From: Nakamurella deserti
GTDB taxonomy: Bacteria > Actinomycetota > Actinomycetes > Mycobacteriales > Nakamurellaceae
Assembly: GCF_003260015.1 (NCBI RefSeq)
Contig: NZ_QCXS01000002.1
Location: 1,116,001-1,180,000, forward strand
Reading direction: 5' to 3'
Length of the DNA: 64,000 nucleotides
The position numbers and the translations under genes are program-made. This document shows, one piece after another, positions 53,036-60,249 of the stretch (positions are counted from its first letter, which is position 1; each line of letters starts with the position of its first letter). The notes beneath the pieces are model-generated. The model ran no database searches. It was not told the origin of the DNA and saw only the letters and a list, made by a program, of their open reading frames with translations.

Positions 53036-54112
53036 TCAGCGCGCCGCGCCGGTGCTGAGCGCCTCGGCGTCCGCCCCGGGGGTGGACACGGAGCCGTTGC
53101 CACCGGCCGGGCGGGCGCCCACGGAGGCGCGCACGGCGTCGGCGATGGACTTGCGGTTCGGGTACAGCTGCTTCTCCAGTGCCGGGCTGAACGGGATCTG
53201 GATGTCCGGGGTGGTGACCCGGCGCACCGGGGCCTTCAGCGCGTCGAAGACGTGCTCGGACACCAGCGCGGAGATCTCCGCGGCGGCACCGCAGGTGCGG
53301 TGGGCCGGGTCGGCCACCACGACGCGGCCGGTCTTGGCCGCGGCGTTCAGGATGCCCTCGACGTCCAGCGGCACCAGCGTGCGGGGGTCGAACACCTCCA
53401 CCGAGATGCCCTCCTCGGCCAGCGCGTCGGCGGCGGCGACGGCCTCCGGGACCGCGCCGGAGACGGCGACGATGGTGGCGTCGGTGCCGGTGCGCAGCGT
53501 GCGGCCGACCCCGAACGGGATGCGGTACTCGTTCTCGTCCACCTCCTCCTTGCTGCCCCAGAGGACGCAGGCCTCGAAGATCAGGACGGGGTCGTCGGAG
53601 TCCACCGCGGTGCGCAGCAGGCCCTTGGCGTCGCTCGGGTAGGCCGGCGTGACGATCTTGAGTCCCGGCACGTTCATGAACATCGGGTACGGACGGTCGG
53701 AGTGGTGGGCGCCGGTGTTCAGGCCGTAGAACATGGCCGACCGGAACACCACCGGGACGCTGGCCTGGCCGCCGAACATGTACCGGTTCTTCGCCGCCTG
53801 GTTCACGAACTGGTCCATCGCCATGTACAGGAAGCTCGAGTAGGACAGGTCGACGATCGGGCGCAGCCCGGTCATCGCGGCGCCGATGGCGGCGCCGACG
53901 ATGACCTCCTCGGAGATCGGGGTGTTACGGATCCGGTTGCGGCCGAACTGCTGCAGGAAGTCGCCCTCCGAGGCACGGGACTTCCCGGAGCCGCCGGTGG
54001 TGCCGTAGACGTTGGCCTCCACGTCCTCACCGATGATGACCACGCGCTCGTCGGCGAGCATGGCCTCTTTCTGGGCGGCGCCGATCGCGCCGAGGTAACT
54101 CATGACGGTCAT
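53036..54112 (-). CDS. E1 beta subunit of acetoin/2-oxoacid dehydrogenase type
   Basis: A 358-residue transketolase-like pyrimidine-binding and C-terminal domain protein. SYLGAIGAAQKEAMLADERV, VVIIGEDVEANVYGTTGG (catalytic Glu near 28), NTPISEEVIVGAAIGAAMTG, GLNTGAHHSDRPYPMFMNVP and GLKIVTPAYPSDAKGLLRTA, with EVFDPRTLVPLDVEGIL in the C-terminal domain. It is most like AcoB/PdhB of the acetoin-type complexes. A Gly/Ser/Ala-rich tail of about 25 residues is extra. The start overlaps the alpha stop (ATGA). Confidence 0.92.
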   Translation of the reverse strand: MTVMSYLGAIGAAQKEAMLADERVVIIGEDVEANVYGTTGGSGKSRASEGDFLQQFGRNRIRNTPISEEVIVGAAIGAAMTGLRPIVDLSYSSFLYMAMDQFVNQAAKNRYMFGGQASVPVVFRSAMFYGLNTGAHHSDRPYPMFMNVPGLKIVTPAYPSDAKGLLRTAVDSDDPVLIFEACVLWGSKEEVDENEYRIPFGVGRTLRTGTDATIVAVSGAVPEAVAAADALAEEGISVEVFDPRTLVPLDVEGILNAAAKTGRVVVADPAHRTCGAAAEISALVSEHVFDALKAPVRRVTTPDIQIPFSPALEKQLYPNRKSIADAVRASVGARPAGGNGSVSTPGADAEALSTGAAR

Positions 54113-55143
54113 CGCACGTTCTCCAGGGTGCCGAAGGAGCTGCTGTGGTAGGTGTGCACGGCGAACTTCGAGTCCGTGTACAGGTCGTCGAAAGCGACGG
54201 AGGGGTCGGGGAAGGGGCTCGCATCGGTGAAGGCGACGGCCTCGTCGACCTCCCGCAGCACGTCGGCCTCGAGCGCGTCCATCTCCTCGGCGGTGGCCAC
54301 CCCGCGGCGGATGAGCTCCTCGCGGAACAGCACGATCGGGTCCTTGGAGACCCACTCCGCCTTCTCGTCCTGGTTGCGGTAGTCCACGCCGAGCCGGAGG
54401 CCCTCCGAGTGCTCGTTGAAGCGGTAGGTGACGATCTCGACCAGGGACGGGCCCTCGCCGGCCCGGGCGCGACGGACCGCCTCGGCGACCGCCTCGTAGA
54501 CGGCCAGCACGTCCTGGCCGTTCTCCACCCGGACACCCGGCATCCCGAAGCCGGCGCCACGGTCGGCGATGACACCCGACGTGACGGTGTGGGCCGGGGT
54601 GGACAGCGCGTACTGGTTGTTCTCGCAGAGGAAGATCACCGGCAGCTTCCAGACGCCGGACATGTTCATGCCCTCGTACAGGTTGCCCTGGTTGGCGGCG
54701 CCGTCACCGAAGAACGCCAGCGCGACGCGTCCGTTGTCCAGCACCTTCGACGACAGGCCGGCGCCGACGGCGATCGGGATGGACCCGCCGACGATGCCGG
54801 ACTCGCCCAGGCTGCCGACGGCGAAGTCGGCCAGGTGCAGCGAGCCGCCCTTGCCCTTGCAGACGCCGTCGGACTTGCCGACCAGTTCGGCCATCAGCGG
54901 GCCGAGCGGTGCGCCCTTGCCGATGGGGTGGCCGTGGCTGCGGTGGTTGCCGGTCATGTAGTCGGAGTCGCCGAGCGCCATGCAGGCGCCGACGACCTGG
55001 GCCTCCTGGCCGATGCTGGTGTGCACCGTGCCGGGGATCGCCCCGCGCTTGACCATCTTGGAGGCACGCTCGTCGAAGCGGCGGATGCGCAGCATCCGTC
55101 GTTGCATCTCGACCAGCGTCTGGTCGGACAGTTCCGTTGTCAC
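54109..55143 (-). CDS. E1 alpha subunit of acetoin/2-oxoacid dehydrogenase type
   Basis: A 344-residue thiamine-diphosphate E1 alpha chain. YMTGNHRSHGHPIGKGAPLG (active-site loop His), KGKGGSLHLADFAVGSLGES, the ThDP motif LAFFGDGAANQGNLYEGMNM (GDG...N, about 165-190) and ENNQYALSTP. RFNEHSEGLRLGVDYRNQDE is the phospho-loop region but without the regulated serines of eukaryotic PDH. It decarboxylates a 2-oxoacid or splits a diketone/acetoin, handing the acyl group to the lipoyl protein. GTG 55143. First enzyme gene after the importer genes. Confidence 0.92.
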   Translation of the reverse strand: MTTELSDQTLVEMQRRMLRIRRFDERASKMVKRGAIPGTVHTSIGQEAQVVGACMALGDSDYMTGNHRSHGHPIGKGAPLGPLMAELVGKSDGVCKGKGGSLHLADFAVGSLGESGIVGGSIPIAVGAGLSSKVLDNGRVALAFFGDGAANQGNLYEGMNMSGVWKLPVIFLCENNQYALSTPAHTVTSGVIADRGAGFGMPGVRVENGQDVLAVYEAVAEAVRRARAGEGPSLVEIVTYRFNEHSEGLRLGVDYRNQDEKAEWVSKDPIVLFREELIRRGVATAEEMDALEADVLREVDEAVAFTDASPFPDPSVAFDDLYTDSKFAVHTYHSSSFGTLENVR

Positions 55144-55278
55144 CGTTGGTGCCTTTCTGTGGGACGTCGTGGGCCGTCGCCCGGCGCTCGGTGCGCGTCC
55201 GGGGGGTCGGCGCGGTCGGGGTTCGGCCGGGCCGGGACCGGGCGTCACCGCGCCGGTCGGGAGTGCGGGTGGGGCCGG

Positions 55279-56292
55279 TCAGGCCGCTCGGAGTCGGTTG
55301 CCCTTCCGGTCGGTGAGGACGGCGGCCAGGATGACCGCGCCGATGACCACCGACTGCAGGTTCGGGTTGACGTGCAGCAGGGACAGACCGTTGTTCAGGA
55401 CGCCGATGATGAGCAGGCCGATGAAGGTGCCACCCATGGAACCGACGCCGCCGGAGAGGCTGGCCCCACCGATGACGACGACGGCGATGACGTTGAGCAG
55501 GTAGTTGGCGCCGGCGGTGGGCTGTGCGGAGTCCAGCAGGGAGATGTTGAGCCAGCCGGCCACCGCTGCCAGCCCGCCGGCGATCATGTAGACGCGGGTC
55601 TTGGCCCAGCGAACCGGCAGCCCGGAGAGCCGGGCGGCCTCCTCGTTGCCGCCGATGGCGTACAGGGCCCGGCCACCGGGCCGGTAGCGCAGCCACATCC
55701 CGATCACCAGGTAGACCACGACGAGCAGCAGGCCCTGCACCGGGATGGAACCGAACACGTCCGACGTCAGCGTGCCGAACCAGCTCGGGAACCCGTTGAT
55801 CGTGTTGCCCTTGGTGATGAACAGCGCCATGCCCGCGCAGGCGGACATGGTCGCCAGCGTCGCGGCGAACGCCTGCACCTTGCCGTAGGCGGTGAGCACG
55901 CCGTTGAGCAGTCCGACCGCGGTACCCAGGGCCAGGCCGAGGACCATCGCCACCGGCCAGGGGAGCCCGACGTTCTGGTAGAGCCAGGCACTGAACATCA
56001 TGGTCAGTGCCAGGTTCGCCGCCACGGAGAGGTCGATGCCGCCGATCAGGATGACCAGCGTGGCGCCGGCGGCCATGATCCCGATGTCGGAGACCTGCGA
56101 GATGATGTTGCTCAGGTTGCGGGTGGTGAGGAAGAACGGCGACAGGAACGACATCGCCACGATCATCACCACGAGGCCGACCACCGGTCCGCCGAGCCCA
56201 CGGGCGCGGGTCAGCACCATGGTGCCGAGGCCGGGTCGGGCGGCGGCGGCCGGATCGGTGTCCGGGGCCTGGGGGTCCGAGAGGGTCTTCAC
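55279..56292 (-). CDS. Ribose-type ABC transporter permease, system 1
   Basis: A 337-residue inner-membrane permease (RbsC family), about nine helices. FFLTTRNLSNIISQVSDIGI, GATLVILIGGIDLSVAANLA, GVLTAYGKVQAFAATLATMS, NEEAARLSGLPVRWAKTRVY and GGASLSGGVGSMGGTFIG are diagnostic of CUT2 carbohydrate importers. The GTG at 56292 lies 38 bp after the ATPase gene. It works with the ATPase at 56331 and the binding protein at 57949. The sugar/polyol ligand is undetermined. Confidence 0.92.
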   Translation of the reverse strand: MKTLSDPQAPDTDPAAAARPGLGTMVLTRARGLGGPVVGLVVMIVAMSFLSPFFLTTRNLSNIISQVSDIGIMAAGATLVILIGGIDLSVAANLALTMMFSAWLYQNVGLPWPVAMVLGLALGTAVGLLNGVLTAYGKVQAFAATLATMSACAGMALFITKGNTINGFPSWFGTLTSDVFGSIPVQGLLLVVVYLVIGMWLRYRPGGRALYAIGGNEEAARLSGLPVRWAKTRVYMIAGGLAAVAGWLNISLLDSAQPTAGANYLLNVIAVVVIGGASLSGGVGSMGGTFIGLLIIGVLNNGLSLLHVNPNLQSVVIGAVILAAVLTDRKGNRLRAA

Positions 56293-56330
56293 GGTCGATC
56301 GAGCTCCTTTGCCCGTCGTGTCGGGGCGGG

Positions 56331-57887
56331 TCACTGCTGACCCATCGGTACGGCCAGCTGCATGACCGCTTCGGCGGTGGCCTGTTCGCGGGTGAGGATG
56401 CCGCGCTGGCGGCCGCCGGACATCACCAGGACCCGGTGCGAGAGCCCCAGGACCTCCTCCAGCTCGGAGGACACCACCACGACGGCAACGCCCCGGGCGG
56501 CACAGTCGCGCACGATGCGGTAGATGGCCATCTTGGCGCCGACGTCGACACCCCGGGTTGGCTCGTCCAGGATCAGCACCTTGGGCTCGTGGACCAGCCA
56601 CTTGGCGAGCAGCACCTTCTGCTGGTTGCCGCCGGACAGGCGCACGACCGGCAGGTCCATGGAACCGCGGATGTCGAAGTCCTCCCGGCTCTTGGCCGCG
56701 GCGCGGTTGAGCAACCGCTGGGTGATCGCCCGGCCGCGGCCCATCTCGCGTTCCCAGGGCTGCAGGATGTTCGCCGCACTGGACAGACCCAGGTTCAGGC
56801 CCTGTCCCTTGCGGTCCTCGGGCACCATCACGATGCCCTCGGCGATGGCCGCGGACGGCGAGTGCAGCGCCAGCGGCCTGCCCTCGAGCCTCACCTCGCC
56901 CTCGTCGAAGCGGTCGGCACCGGCGATGGTGCGCACCATCTCGGTGCGGCCGGCACCGACGAGCCCCGCCACGCCCAGGATCTCGCCGCGGGAGACGGTG
57001 AAGTCCACGCCGGAGAAGGCGCCCCGCCGGCCCAGACCGCGGACCTCCAGGACGACGTCCTCGCGGTGCGGCTCGGGGGCGTGGTGCTCGAAGGCGAAGT
57101 CCCGCCCGACCATGGCCGAGACCATCTCCGGGGCGGGCACGTCACCGGTCTCCCAGTGGCGCACCAGCGCGCCGTCGCGCAGGCAGATGATCTGCGAGCA
57201 GACGTCGCGCACCTCCTCGAGGCGGTGGGAGATGTAGACGACGCCCACGCCGGTGGCGGCCATCCGCCGGATCTGGTCCAGCACGAGGTCGGTCTCGTGT
57301 CCGGTGAGGGACGCGGACGGCTCGTCGAAGATGACGTAACGCGGCTTGCGCGAGATGGCCTTGGCGATCTCGATGCTCTGCTGCGCGGCCATCGACAGAC
57401 CGGTCACCGGCCGGCGCGGGTCGAGGTCGATGCCGAGCACGTCCAGCACCTCCCGCGACCGGCGGACCATCGCGGCGGTGTCCACCCGGCCTCCGCGGAG
57501 CGGCAGGCGGCCGAGGAAGATGTTCTCCGCCACCGACAGCGACGGGACCATCCGGATCTCCTGGTGGATCAGCGCCACCCCCCGGTCCAGCGCCTCCGAC
57601 GGTGATGTCGGTGCGTAGGACTCGCCGTCCAGGGTCATGCTGCCGGCGGTGGGCGGCACGATCCCGGCGATCATGGAGCTGAGAGTGGACTTCCCGGCGC
57701 CGTTCTCACCGATGAGGCCGACGACGGCGCCGGCCGGGACGGTGAAGTCGACGCCCTTGACGACCTCGACGCCGGCGTAGGACTTGCGTAGCCCCGATCC
57801 GCTCAGCGCCCGGCCGGGGGCCGTGTGGATCGCGTCCGGGCGGGCGGCCGGGTCGGTGCGGGTCGTCGCAGGTGCGGCGTCGGACAT
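56331..57887 (-). CDS. Ribose-type ABC transporter ATPase, system 1
   Basis: A 518-residue RbsA-type protein with two nucleotide-binding domains. The first has Walker A LIGENGAGKSTLSSM (about 60-72), LIHQEIRMVPSLSVAENIFL, signature LSMAAQQSIEIAKAISRKP and Walker B VIFDEPSASLT. The second has the usual degenerate Walker A VAGLVGAGRTEMVRTI, signature LSGGNQQKVLLAKWLVHEP and LILDEPTRGVDVG. Only the first site is expected to hydrolyse fully. ATG 57887; 61 bp after the binding-protein gene. Confidence 0.94.
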   Translation of the reverse strand: MSDAAPATTRTDPAARPDAIHTAPGRALSGSGLRKSYAGVEVVKGVDFTVPAGAVVGLIGENGAGKSTLSSMIAGIVPPTAGSMTLDGESYAPTSPSEALDRGVALIHQEIRMVPSLSVAENIFLGRLPLRGGRVDTAAMVRRSREVLDVLGIDLDPRRPVTGLSMAAQQSIEIAKAISRKPRYVIFDEPSASLTGHETDLVLDQIRRMAATGVGVVYISHRLEEVRDVCSQIICLRDGALVRHWETGDVPAPEMVSAMVGRDFAFEHHAPEPHREDVVLEVRGLGRRGAFSGVDFTVSRGEILGVAGLVGAGRTEMVRTIAGADRFDEGEVRLEGRPLALHSPSAAIAEGIVMVPEDRKGQGLNLGLSSAANILQPWEREMGRGRAITQRLLNRAAAKSREDFDIRGSMDLPVVRLSGGNQQKVLLAKWLVHEPKVLILDEPTRGVDVGAKMAIYRIVRDCAARGVAVVVVSSELEEVLGLSHRVLVMSGGRQRGILTREQATAEAVMQLAVPMGQQ

Positions 57888-57948
57888 GCGCTTCTCCGTT
57901 TCTGGCTGGGACGGTGCCGGGATCCGGCGGGTGACGGGCGGCGCGGCG

Positions 57949-58953
57949 TTACTTGACGTCGGGGCCGTAGAACTGGACGACGTCGATGGTCGCGGCGTTG
58001 TCCTGGGTGACCAGCACGGTGTCCTGGTACTGCTCGGCCGGCACGGAACCGCCGCCGAGGATGGTCAGCGCGTCCTTCACCGACTGCTGCCCCATCACGT
58101 ACGGGACCTGCGCCTGGGTGGCGTTGGTGAGCTTGTCCTGGATGGCCTTCACCATGGTGGGGAAGCCGTCGATGCCCACCGTGACGATGGTCTTGCCGGC
58201 GTCCTTGGCGGCTTTCGCGGCACCCATGGCCATGGCGTCGCTCTCACCGAAGATGGCCTTGATGTCGGGGTTGGCCTGGAGCATGTTCTGTGCGGCCTTG
58301 TAGCCCTCGGTCTCGTCCCAGTTCGCCGCCTGCTTGGCGACCACGGTGACGCCCGGGGTCTTGTCCAGCGCCTGCTGGCAGCCCTGGCTGCGCTGCAGCT
58401 CGGCCGTCGCGCCGAGAACGCCCTGCAGGATTCCGATCTCGCCGGAACCACCGATCTGCTCGAACATCCAGGTGCAGAGGGCGTCGGCGGCCTTGACGCT
58501 GTCGGTGGCGATGTAGGTGGCGAGCTTGCCGTCGCCACTCTCGGGCTTCTGGTCGACCGCGATGACCGGGATCTCGGCCTTGTTGGCGGCCCGGACCCCG
58601 GCCGCGGCGGCGGTGGCGTCCTGGGCGATGAAGATGAGTGCGTCGACCTGCTGGGTGATGAGGTCGTTGACCTGGTTGACCTGCTGCGTCGAGTTGTTGT
58701 CGGCCGACAGCACGACGGTCTTGACGCCGAGATCGGCGGCCGCCTTCTCCATGCCGTCCACCGCGGCGATGTAGAACAGCGACTTCTGGTCGGCCACCGA
58801 GATGCCGATGGTGTAGTCGGAGGCGGCGGCCGAGCCGGCGCCGGCGGCTGTCGACGAGGGGGTGTTCTCCCCGGATCCTCCGCAGCCTGCGAGGACGAGC
58901 GTTCCCGCCATCCCCAGGGCCACTGCCAACCGACTGCGCTTCAAGGCGGTCAT
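57949..58953 (-). CDS. Ribose-type ABC sugar-binding lipoprotein, system 1
   Basis: A 334-residue extracellular binding protein. The lipobox is MAGTLVLAGCGGSGEN (cysteine near 24), then the periplasmic-binding-protein-I fold: YTIGISVADQKSLFYIAAVD, VDALIFIAQDATAAAAGVRA, IPVIAVDQKPESGDGKLATY, GEIGILQGVLGATAELQRSQ and AIFGESDAMAMGAAKAAKDA. First gene of the operon, downstream of the promoter at 59033-59062. It is of the ribose/galactose/polyol-binding type (CUT2); the ligand is not predictable by eye. Confidence 0.93.
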   Translation of the reverse strand: MTALKRSRLAVALGMAGTLVLAGCGGSGENTPSSTAAGAGSAAASDYTIGISVADQKSLFYIAAVDGMEKAAADLGVKTVVLSADNNSTQQVNQVNDLITQQVDALIFIAQDATAAAAGVRAANKAEIPVIAVDQKPESGDGKLATYIATDSVKAADALCTWMFEQIGGSGEIGILQGVLGATAELQRSQGCQQALDKTPGVTVVAKQAANWDETEGYKAAQNMLQANPDIKAIFGESDAMAMGAAKAAKDAGKTIVTVGIDGFPTMVKAIQDKLTNATQAQVPYVMGQQSVKDALTILGGGSVPAEQYQDTVLVTQDNAATIDVVQFYGPDVK

Positions 58954-58991
58954 TGCCTCTCCTCGGATCGGGTCGACGTCATCGTCGACTC

Positions 58992-59020
58992 TTGTGCGAA
59001 TAAATATCTCGCAGTAGCAT
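58992..59020 (+). promoter_or_regulatory. Candidate promoter for the SorC-type regulator gene
   Basis: TTGTGC at 58992-58997 and TAGCAT at 59015-59020 with a 17-bp spacer, in an unusually AT-rich patch. It faces right, toward the regulator start at 59128. An element GAATAAATATCTC lies in the spacer and may be an operator. Confidence 0.45.
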
Positions 59021-59032
59021 TTCTACGTGCTA

Positions 59033-59062
59033 AGCTTAGGCAGGGCCTGGATATGCTGTCAA
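59033..59062 (-). promoter_or_regulatory. Promoter for the polyol/dehydrogenase operon
   Basis: On the minus strand TTGACA (59062-59057) and TAAGCT (59038-59033) are 18 bp apart, a near-consensus vegetative promoter and by far the best in the window. It gives a leader of about 70 nt before the binding-protein ATG at 58953. The element GTGAATATCTAC at 59066-59077 lies just upstream of the -35 box. Confidence 0.65.
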
Positions 59063-59127
59063 CGAGTGAATATCTACCCGTCAGGGTGGCGGGTCCGCGT
59101 GCGCTGATTTCGGAGAGAGGAATCACG

Positions 59128-60108
59128 ATGGTCAAAGCTGCGCCACCGGCGAGTGCCCGACGGATGATCGCCACCGTCGCCTGGCTGTACCACACCCGCG
59201 GACTGCGCCAGAACGCGATCGCGGAGCGGCTGAACATCTCCCAGTCGCGGGTGTCGCGGCTGTTGGAGCAGGCGGTCGACCTCGAGATCGTGCGCACCAC
59301 CGTGGTCCTGCCCACCGACGAACAGTCGGTCCTGGAGCGCGAGCTCGAGTCGGCCTACGACCTGCGCAGTGCCCACGTGTACGACATCGGAGAGGTGCTC
59401 GACGAGGCCCAGCTGGTGCGCGAACTGGGTCAGCTGCTGGCTCTGCAGCTGCAGAGTGCGCCGCTGGACGCCGAGGTCATCGGGTTCACGTCCTGGAGCC
59501 GCACGCTGCAGGAGACCGTCCGTCACCTGCGCCCGCTGCGCAACTCCGGCACCCGGCACGTCGTCGAGATGCTGGGTGATCTCGGGCCGCCGGTCCTGCA
59601 GCACCTGGCCGCCCAGAACACCCAGCAGCTCGCGTCGCTGACCGGTGCCGAACCCCGGTTCCTGCGCATCCCGGGTGTGGTCCCCAACCGCGAGGTGCGG
59701 GAGACGCTGCTGGCCCACGACAGCCACGCCCGGCAGGCGCTGGCCACGCTGGACGAGATGGACCTGGCCATCACCGGTTTCGGGTCGGGCGACATCGTGG
59801 CGCCGCTGCGCGCGGGCGACAACTTCTTCACCGACGCGCAGGTCGCGTCGGTGAAGAAGCGGGGGGCGGTGGCGGAGGTCAACCTGCGCTACATCGCCGA
59901 GAACGGTGAGCCGATCCGGTCGGAGCTGGACGAACTGGTGGTCGGGGCCACCCTGGAACAGCTGCGGCGGGCCGAGCGACGGCTCGGCGTGGGCGGGGGA
60001 CCGTCGAAGTACCGGGCGGTGCGCGCCGCGTTGTGCGGGGGCTGGATCAACGTCCTGGTCACGGACTCCACGACCGCCCAGTGGCTGCTGGCGCACCGGG
60101 GGAACTGA
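59128..60108 (+). CDS. SorC/DeoR-family sugar-binding transcriptional regulator
   Basis: A 326-residue regulator. An N-terminal HTH (about 15-60: LYHTRGLRQNAIAERLNISQ, then SRVSRLLEQAVD) is followed by the SorC sugar-phosphate-binding domain (about 65-315: LAITGFGSGDIVAPLRAG, RRAERRLGVGGGPSKYRAVR, AALCGGWINVLVTDSTTAQW). The C-terminal GGxxKxxAI-like region is GGGPSKYRAVRAAL. The family includes EryD, the erythritol repressor, and DeoR/SorC regulators that respond to phosphorylated sugars. The ATG at 59128 has GAGAGAGG 8 nt upstream. It is divergent from the operon it probably controls. Confidence 0.92.
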   Translation: MVKAAPPASARRMIATVAWLYHTRGLRQNAIAERLNISQSRVSRLLEQAVDLEIVRTTVVLPTDEQSVLERELESAYDLRSAHVYDIGEVLDEAQLVRELGQLLALQLQSAPLDAEVIGFTSWSRTLQETVRHLRPLRNSGTRHVVEMLGDLGPPVLQHLAAQNTQQLASLTGAEPRFLRIPGVVPNREVRETLLAHDSHARQALATLDEMDLAITGFGSGDIVAPLRAGDNFFTDAQVASVKKRGAVAEVNLRYIAENGEPIRSELDELVVGATLEQLRRAERRLGVGGGPSKYRAVRAALCGGWINVLVTDSTTAQWLLAHRGN

Positions 60109-60175
60109 CGCGTCGCCCGTTCGGCCGCATCGCGGGCCGTGCCGCCCGTCAGGGCCGGCCGGCGTCCCCGACGCG

Positions 60176-60213
60176 ACGATGCCCCACATCCAGGGCGGGA
60201 TGTGGGGCATCGT
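60176..60213. terminator. Bidirectional hairpin terminator between the SorC regulator and pepD
   Basis: A perfect 16-bp stem (ACGATGCCCCACATCC at 60176-60191 with its complement at 60198-60213) and a 6-nt loop, lying between two converging genes whose ends are at 60108 and 60250. Confidence 0.85.
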
Positions 60214-60249
60214 CGTGTCCGGGGACGCTCAGCCGGCTCGTCGGGCGGG

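Noticed and set aside
57784-59127. N-terminal extension of the SorC regulator back to 57784
   Set aside because: That stretch is antisense to the binding-protein gene and covers the divergent promoters; the ATG at 59128 has a good ribosome site and directly precedes the HTH.
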